In this document: one piece after another, positions 59,829-64,000 of the stretch
Numbering within the stretch: the first letter of the stretch is position 1
How the letters are laid out: each line of letters starts with the position of its first letter
Assembly: GCA_963823095.1 (NCBI GenBank)
Contig: CAWGKI010000030.1
Span: forward strand, 124,001 to 188,000
From: CAIVVT01 sp963823095
GTDB taxonomy: Bacteria; Acidobacteriota; Terriglobia; Bryobacterales; Bryobacteraceae
DNA length: 64,000 nt
Direction: 5' to 3'
The notes under the pieces: model-generated
What the model was told of the DNA's origin: nothing
Database searches by the model: none
Seen by the model: the letters and a program-made list of their open reading frames with translations, nothing else
Translations under genes and position numbers: made by a program

Positions 59829-59933
59829 CTGCCGCGTGGTGGGGCGGACTTTAGTCCACGGACCGTTTTCAACCGGTCCTTCCGGACAACAGGGCGGGGC
59901 CGATGCCTCACCACGCGCACCACCACGCGGCAG
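59829..59933. repeat. MITE-like element with perfect 14-bp terminal inverted repeats
   Basis: CTGCCGCGTGGTGG (59829-59842) and CCACCACGCGGCAG (59920-59933) are exact inverted copies around 77 bases. The interior holds smaller palindromes (GGACTTTAGTCC; GGACCG-TTTTCAA-CCGGTCC). It lies between the ends of dut and the aldo/keto reductase. Confidence 0.7.
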
Positions 59934-59973
59934 CTCCGATTCTGGACAGAGCTAACTTGAGGAGGAACCCTGT

Positions 59974-60934
59974 TCAGGCCGGATTCGCGGCCATAAAGTT
60001 CGCGATCTCGGTGACTTCGTCCGCGCTAAGCCGAAACTCCATCGCGCCCCGCACGCCTTCGAGTTGTTCGGCGGACCGAAGTCCCACAATGGCGCCGGTA
60101 ACCGCAGGGTGACGCAGCGTCCAGGCGATGGCGACCTCGCCCGGGGTTCGGCCATGGCGGCTGCCCATGCTTCGCAGCAGTTCCGCCAGATTCAGATTGC
60201 GAGTCAACTTCGGTTCGTGGAAATGCGCCACGCGCTTGCGGAAGTCGTCCTCCGGCATGGCCGCAACTCGCTCCCGAGTCATCTTGCCCGTCAGCAGACC
60301 TGACTTCATGGGGCTGTAGACGATGACGCCGATGTTGTTCGACATGCAGTAGGGCAGCAACTCGGTCTCGATTTCCGGCGAAATGATGGAATACGGCGGT
60401 TGCAGAGAAGTGATTGGCCCGAGAGACTGAATCCGCTTCAATTGGCTGACGTTGAAGTTCGACACACCGGCCCAGCGGACCTTGCCCTCTTCCTTGAGAC
60501 GGAGCATCGTCTCCCAGCCTTCTTCGATGTCCTCGTCGGGCTCGGGCCAGTGGATCTGGTATAGATCGATGACGTCCACCTTCAGACGCCTCAGACTGTT
60601 TTCGCACTCGCGCCGGATGGAATCGCGCTTCAGCCTGGGTGTGATCTTCCGATGCCTCGCCCCACGTGCGTTCGCACTTGGTGAAGACGTAGGGCTTGGG
60701 CGAGATGCCTTCAAGCGCTCGCGCCACCATCTCCTCGGAATGGCCCAGACCATAAACCGCCGCGGTGTCGATCCAGTTGAAGCCGGCTTCGAGCCCGGCG
60801 CGGATTGCGGCAATCGACTCGCTGTCGTCCTGCGGTCCCCAGGCGAAAGCCCAGCCTCCGCCGCCCATGGCCCAGGAGCCAATACCCACGGGAGTGATCA
60901 TCAGATCGCTGTTACCCAGCTTGCGTTTTTCCAC
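59974..60934 (-). pseudogene. Aldo/keto reductase, frame disrupted once
   Basis: A NADPH-dependent aldo/keto reductase of ~320 residues when read across one frameshift. GTG 60934 (AGGAGG six bases before) starts 'EKRKLGNSDLMITPVGIGSW', with the active-site Asp/Tyr in 'FNWIDTAAVYGLGHSEE' and Lys in 'YVFTKCE'. Near 60640 the frame shifts, and the protein continues as 'RLKRDSIRRECENSLRRLKV', 'IDLYQIHWPEPDEDIEEGWE' and 'EVAIAWTLRHPAVTGAIVGL', ending at 59974. Either a recent inactivation or a one-base error in the assembly. Confidence 0.8.
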
Positions 60935-61014
60935 GAAAGCCTCCTGAGAACAGTTCTAGCAGAGAGCCGGGGACGGTCCGAATGTTATACTCGTACCGAG
61001 TCTGCTTTCTTCGG

Positions 61015-61102
61015 GCTGGAGTGGCGGAACTGGCAGACGCACGGGACTCAAAATCCCGCGGCCTTTACGGTCATGAGGGTTCGACCCCCTCCTCCAGCAC
61101 CA
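61015..61102 (+). tRNA. tRNA-Leu (anticodon CAA)
   Basis: Acceptor GCTGGAG (61015-61021) pairs with CTCCAGC (61092-61098), followed by A and an encoded CCA (61100-61102). The anticodon arm is CGGGA-CTCAAAA-TCCCG, giving CAA, which reads UUG. A long variable arm and the T arm with GGTTCGACC are present, as expected for class II tRNA-Leu. TATACT at 60985 is a possible -10 box. Confidence 0.95.
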
Positions 61103-61142
61103 CCTTCATTCCCCCGGCCTATCCGAGCGTGGCGACAACCTA

Positions 61143-61228
61143 AAACGAAAAAGCATTTTTCGTTTCTTGCCCGTAAGCCATTGATTCCATGGGTCAACGT
61201 GCACAAGAACGAAAAACTGTTTTTCGTT
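61143..61228. terminator. Two near-identical AT hairpins after tRNA-Leu
   Basis: AAACGAAAAA-GCA-TTTTTCGTTT (61143-61165) and AACGAAAAA-CTG-TTTTTCGTT (61208-61228) share their stems and are spaced 64 bases apart. They lie between the tRNA and the end of the convergent polyketide synthase gene. Each has T runs on either strand, so they can act as bidirectional terminators; the duplication is unusual. Confidence 0.55.
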
Positions 61229-61252
61229 TTGATGCTGCTGAGACGCTCCACC

Positions 61253-62302
61253 TCACCACTTCAACAGCAGCAGCTCCGAGCAGAACGCCGGTCCCATGGC
61301 AGCCAGCACGCTCCACGTGCCCGGCGCGGGCCGGCGATTCAGCATGATCTCTTCGAGCACGCAGAGCACGGACGCCGACGACAGGTTGCCCATGCGCTTC
61401 AAGCAAGCCCACGAGGGATCCAGCGCGCCATCCGCTAATTCCAGGGCCTTCTGGGTCGCTTCCAGCACCGCCGGCCCGCCGGTGTGCACAACCCAGCACC
61501 CGATGTCGCCGCGCGTCAACGCGTGTTCAGCCAGGAAAGTGTCGACGTCCGCACACAGGTGCTTTTCGACAACCTCCGGCACCTCTCTGGACAGCACGAT
61601 CTTGAAGCCCTTTTCGGAGATGTCCCAGCCCATCACGTGCTCGGATTCCGGATAGAAGATCGACTTGGTCGCGAGGATGCTTGGGCCGCGCGACGGGACA
61701 TCCGCGCCGGCCACCAGGACCGCCGCCGCACCGTCGCCGAACAGACCCGTGGAGATCAGGTTCGCGGCGGAGAAGTCGTCGTGCTGCAAAGTGAGCGAGC
61801 ACAGTTCAACCGAGATCAACGCCGCCACCTGGCCGGGGTAAGCCTTCACGTAGTCGTTGCACCGGGCGATGCCCGCCGCTCCCGCCACGCAACCCAGGCC
61901 GAAGATGGGGACGCGCTTCACGTTCACCGGCAGCCGCATCCGGTTAATGAGGCGCGCTTCCACCGAGGGGCTCGAAATGCCCGTTACCGAAACGAAGTAG
62001 ATAGCGCCCAAGACACTCTTGTCGAAGCCGGCGCGTTCGAGTGCTTTGCCCAAGCACTCTTCGGCCAGATCGACGGAGACGCGAATCCAATGATCGTTCG
62101 CCGTGCCCCAACTGGTCAGCCCCGGATACTCCTCCACCGGCAGAGCGAGATGGCGAGTCTCCACGCCCACCGCGCCGTGCAGGCGCTGCAGGAATTGCGG
62201 GTTCTCCATCCGTGGGCCCCAATGGGCGAGAAAGGCGCCGAGCAGAACCTCCTGGCTGTACTCGTATTTGGGAAATGCGCTGGCGACGCTGGCGATATGC
62301 AT
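61253..62302 (-). CDS. Type III polyketide synthase
   Basis: A 349-residue chalcone/stilbene-synthase-fold enzyme. The catalytic triad is complete: Cys138 in 'IFGLGCVAGAAGIARC', His273 in 'WVVHTGGPAVLEATQKAL' and Asn306 in 'KRMGNLSSASVLCVLEE'. It would extend an acyl-CoA starter with malonyl-CoA into alkylpyrones, alkylresorcinols or similar. The methyltransferase and oxidoreductase that often accompany bacterial enzymes are absent. ATG 62302 is 15 bases from the end of the upstream TPR-like gene, so they may share a transcript. Confidence 0.88.
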   Translation of the reverse strand: MHIASVASAFPKYEYSQEVLLGAFLAHWGPRMENPQFLQRLHGAVGVETRHLALPVEEYPGLTSWGTANDHWIRVSVDLAEECLGKALERAGFDKSVLGAIYFVSVTGISSPSVEARLINRMRLPVNVKRVPIFGLGCVAGAAGIARCNDYVKAYPGQVAALISVELCSLTLQHDDFSAANLISTGLFGDGAAAVLVAGADVPSRGPSILATKSIFYPESEHVMGWDISEKGFKIVLSREVPEVVEKHLCADVDTFLAEHALTRGDIGCWVVHTGGPAVLEATQKALELADGALDPSWACLKRMGNLSSASVLCVLEEIMLNRRPAPGTWSVLAAMGPAFCSELLLLKW

Positions 62303-62317
62303 GATGTGGGTTGTATT

Positions 62318-63154
62318 CTATCGAAGCCGTGAAAGCTCTTCGGAGTATAGATGATTGCGTGGGAACTGTTGGGAGAGATCGCGGAGGATGTTTTTCGCCG
62401 TCGTAACGTCCTTGTCCCGCAGCGCGGCCACGGCGACCAGGAGGCGCGCGAACGGCTTCAGATAGCGGCCCTTCTCCGCCGTGAGCCGGACGCGCCGGAT
62501 GCCTTCCGTCTTGTCGGTCTCGGCGCCGCTCAAGCGCAGCAGCCAGCGCATCGGCAGAGCCTTCTGGCTGAGCAGGTAGTTCTCCACGCCGCCCGCGAGG
62601 TAGGCGTCGTAGTAGTGCGGATCGATGCTCAGCAGCTTCTCCGACATCTGCCTGCTTTGCTTCATGGCGGATAGCGCGGCCAGGTCGCGCTTTTCGATCA
62701 ATCCCGCATAGTCGGAGCTTAGCCCCAGCGCGAGGATGCTAGCGAACAGCGCATTGGTGTCTCGCGGGTTCGACGCAAGCCGCTGCGCGGAGATCCGCTG
62801 CGCCGCACCGATTTCGCGGTCGAACGATGCGCGCATTCCCTGCGAGGGTCCCAGCGCGCTGTGTTCGCCACGGAAATTCTCATCGTGGACAAAGAACTCG
62901 GACTGCAGAATATTCAGCCTGTCGAACTCGGCGAAAAGATAGGCCGCCGCCATGGACGCCGGTCCCACGGGGTCATCTGGATGGTGCGCTTTGTAGGCCG
63001 TGAAGGTCTGCCGCGCGGCATCGAATTCGAGATTGTACATCTGCCGGTAACCCAGATCGATTGGGTCCTCGGCCGCGCGCATCTCTGGAATCACGGCAGT
63101 GGGCGGAGCAGAGACGAGATGGGCGAGGAGCAGAAAAGTGGTCGTTAAGAGCAT
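62318..63154 (-). CDS. Secreted TPR-like protein, unknown function
   Basis: A 278-residue protein; ATG 63154 gives the signal peptide 'MLLTTTFLLLAHLVSAPP', while an in-frame extension to 63226 does not look like a leader. The mature part is entirely helical, with TPR-like pairs such as 'YRQMYNLEFDAARQTFTAYK', 'ASMAAAYLFAEFDRLNI' and 'FARLLVAVAALRDKDVTTAK'. A conserved-looking 'SEKLLSIDPHYYDAYLAGGV' lies mid-protein. Similar proteins of unknown role are common in Acidobacteriota. It is immediately upstream of the polyketide synthase. Confidence 0.65.
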   Translation of the reverse strand: MLLTTTFLLLAHLVSAPPTAVIPEMRAAEDPIDLGYRQMYNLEFDAARQTFTAYKAHHPDDPVGPASMAAAYLFAEFDRLNILQSEFFVHDENFRGEHSALGPSQGMRASFDREIGAAQRISAQRLASNPRDTNALFASILALGLSSDYAGLIEKRDLAALSAMKQSRQMSEKLLSIDPHYYDAYLAGGVENYLLSQKALPMRWLLRLSGAETDKTEGIRRVRLTAEKGRYLKPFARLLVAVAALRDKDVTTAKNILRDLSQQFPRNHLYSEELSRLR

Positions 63155-63427
63155 GTCACGAGGCGAACTGTTCTTAGAAGTAGCGCACGGCGGGATGGGC
63201 AGGCAAGGAGTCCAGCCCTGCGTCATCGGTGCTTCATGGACGCCGGGCGCGAGTGCCTCGTTACTCGTCCGTGGAGAGGGCGTTATCCAACACTTTGCAA
63301 TTGAGGGTGTAGCAGCATGGCGCCAACCTGCTGGCGACTCGCATAGGGAATGTAACTTGCGTGGAGCCGCGGGCGAAGTATCGCTCCAAGCGGACAGGAA
63401 TCAGTCGATAATGGAGTCAGGCCTGCT

Positions 63428-63814
63428 ATGAAAGTCGATAAGTGGCTGAAATCGAATGTTTCCGACGGCAAGGAATTGCTGGACTCGGGATATGAGGGCG
63501 CGCACCGCGCGGTGAAGGAAGTTCTGCATGAGGAGGAGGTCCAGTTGGACCTGTCGCATGCGGCGCACAACGCCTGGCGCGCGGCCGCCATCGGAGCCTG
63601 CGTTGGATCGATCGGGGGCTACCTCGTCGAAGAGGAGAAGCCCATTCAGAGTGCTTTGGCAGGCGCATTAGTCGGCGGCGCCTTGGCCGTCGGCGGCATG
63701 ATGACGTGGGGATCGCGGCGGCTGATCGCAGCGGCTGCCAGCGGCGCGGTGCGCAACGTCAAGGTCACCCGCGACGAGCAGTGGCTTGAGCATAACCCGG
63801 TCGCTTACGGCTGA
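63428..63814 (+). CDS. Small glycine-rich membrane-associated protein
   Basis: A 128-residue protein. The first 45 residues are polar and charged ('MKVDKWLKSNVSDGKELLDS', 'EEEVQLDLSHAAHN'), then two Gly/Ala-rich hydrophobic segments follow ('AAAIGACVGSIGGYLVEEE' and 'SALAGALVGGALAVGGMM'), resembling the glycine-zipper segments of YtjC/ElaB/DUF883-type proteins. GGAG lies about 12 bases before ATG 63428. Function unknown; an inner-membrane stress protein is a guess. Confidence 0.6.
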   Translation: MKVDKWLKSNVSDGKELLDSGYEGAHRAVKEVLHEEEVQLDLSHAAHNAWRAAAIGACVGSIGGYLVEEEKPIQSALAGALVGGALAVGGMMTWGSRRLIAAAASGAVRNVKVTRDEQWLEHNPVAYG

Positions 63815-63850
63815 GCCCGAATTCGCATTCGCCGCAGACCACTTCCGCTC

Positions 63851-63879
63851 CTGGGAACGCCGATCTCCAGATCGGCCAC
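63851..63879. repeat. Single arm of the CTGGGAACGCCGATCTCC repeat family
   Basis: CTGGGAACGCCGATCTCCAG... matches the arms at 16861 and 31027 and contains the palindrome GCCGATCTCCAGATCGGC. No second inverted arm is seen before the window ends at 64000; it may lie beyond. It follows the stop of the glycine-rich protein by 36 bases. Confidence 0.65.
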
Positions 63880-64000
63880 ATTGGCCTGGAGGCGGCAAAC
63901 TTGCGGAACAAATTCACTCCGCTCGAGGGCATTCCAGAGCACACAAATCTGCCAGCGCCCCTTCACGGTCGCGCCCCCGTTTCGAAGCTGCTTAGTGCGT

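Noticed and set aside
60452..61438. 328-codon plus-strand frame running through the tRNA gene
   Set aside because: It crosses tRNA-Leu, the reductase and the polyketide synthase on the opposite strand, so it cannot be a gene.
1..64000. CRISPR array, prophage, integron or rRNA operon
   Set aside because: No regularly spaced repeats, phage structural genes, integrase or rRNA-like sequence were seen; repeats present are intergenic palindromes.

Overview
The window looks like a high-GC chromosomal segment from a soil-type Acidobacteriota, most plausibly a Bryobacterales/Solibacter-like lineage. This is an inference from content and style, because there is no rRNA to place it. The clues are a TonB-dependent receptor with a carboxypeptidase-regulatory-like plug, a ThuA-like protein, several secreted glycoside hydrolases, frequent GTG/TTG starts, signal peptides ending in xAQ, and a family of palindromic intergenic repeats. 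One RNA gene is present, tRNA-Leu(CAA). There is no CRISPR array, prophage or intact insertion sequence.

Layout. 0-9.4 kb: the tail of a carboxypeptidase-regulatory-like protein, a DHH-like/receiver-like fusion, a secreted GH2 enzyme with discoidin modules, a threonine aldolase remnant, a beta-propeller-like protein with a Cys-rich secreted partner, and an IS3-type transposase remnant. 9.4-13.9 kb: the nitrogen-control operon amt-glnB-glnD, with amt frameshifted. 13.9-17 kb: a ThuA-like protein, a ParE/RHH toxin-antitoxin pair whose toxin lacks a normal start codon, and an MFS exporter. 17-21.4 kb: SSS symporter, small membrane protein, galK and argD. 21.9-30.4 kb: a secreted alpha/alpha-barrel-like protein, MarC, a sugar nucleotidyltransferase with a GalNAc-kinase-like GHMP kinase, an alkyltransferase-like protein, and the GTPases TypA and Der. 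30.4-43.8 kb: mostly housekeeping and regulation, namely MidA-like methyltransferase (frameshifted), a 25-residue Lys/Ala-rich miniprotein, RlpA-like lipoprotein, a sensorless sigma54 activator coupled to a glycosyltransferase, an RsbW/STAS pair, a TPR protein, a dNTPase, two small or Cys-rich unknowns, an FNR-like flavoprotein, a PfkB kinase, an EamA transporter and two envelope proteins.

44-51 kb: a GH39-like secreted enzyme and a Tat-exported protein, then egtB-egtD (ergothioneine synthesis) directly coupled to an OpuC-type ABC ATPase and permease. The substrate-binding protein of that system breaks off after about 36 residues. 51.4-57.3 kb: a MATE exporter, a phytoene-desaturase-like oxidoreductase and the TonB-dependent receptor. 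57.9-64 kb: a tandem ThyX-like protein divergent from dut, a frameshifted aldo/keto reductase, tRNA-Leu, a type III polyketide synthase, a TPR-like protein and a small glycine-rich membrane protein.

Functional threads. Nitrogen sensing (Amt, PII and GlnD) forms one unit. Galactose-type sugar use is represented by a symporter with GalK and, 6 kb away, by a kinase plus nucleotidyltransferase that could salvage an amino sugar to an NDP-sugar. Ergothioneine synthesis and possible transport are linked. Nucleotide-pool functions (dNTPase, dUTPase, ThyX-like) are scattered. Five loci show single-base frame disruptions (amt, midA, aldo/keto reductase, parE start region, IS remnant). Some may be sequencing or assembly errors and should be checked on reads before being treated as pseudogenes.
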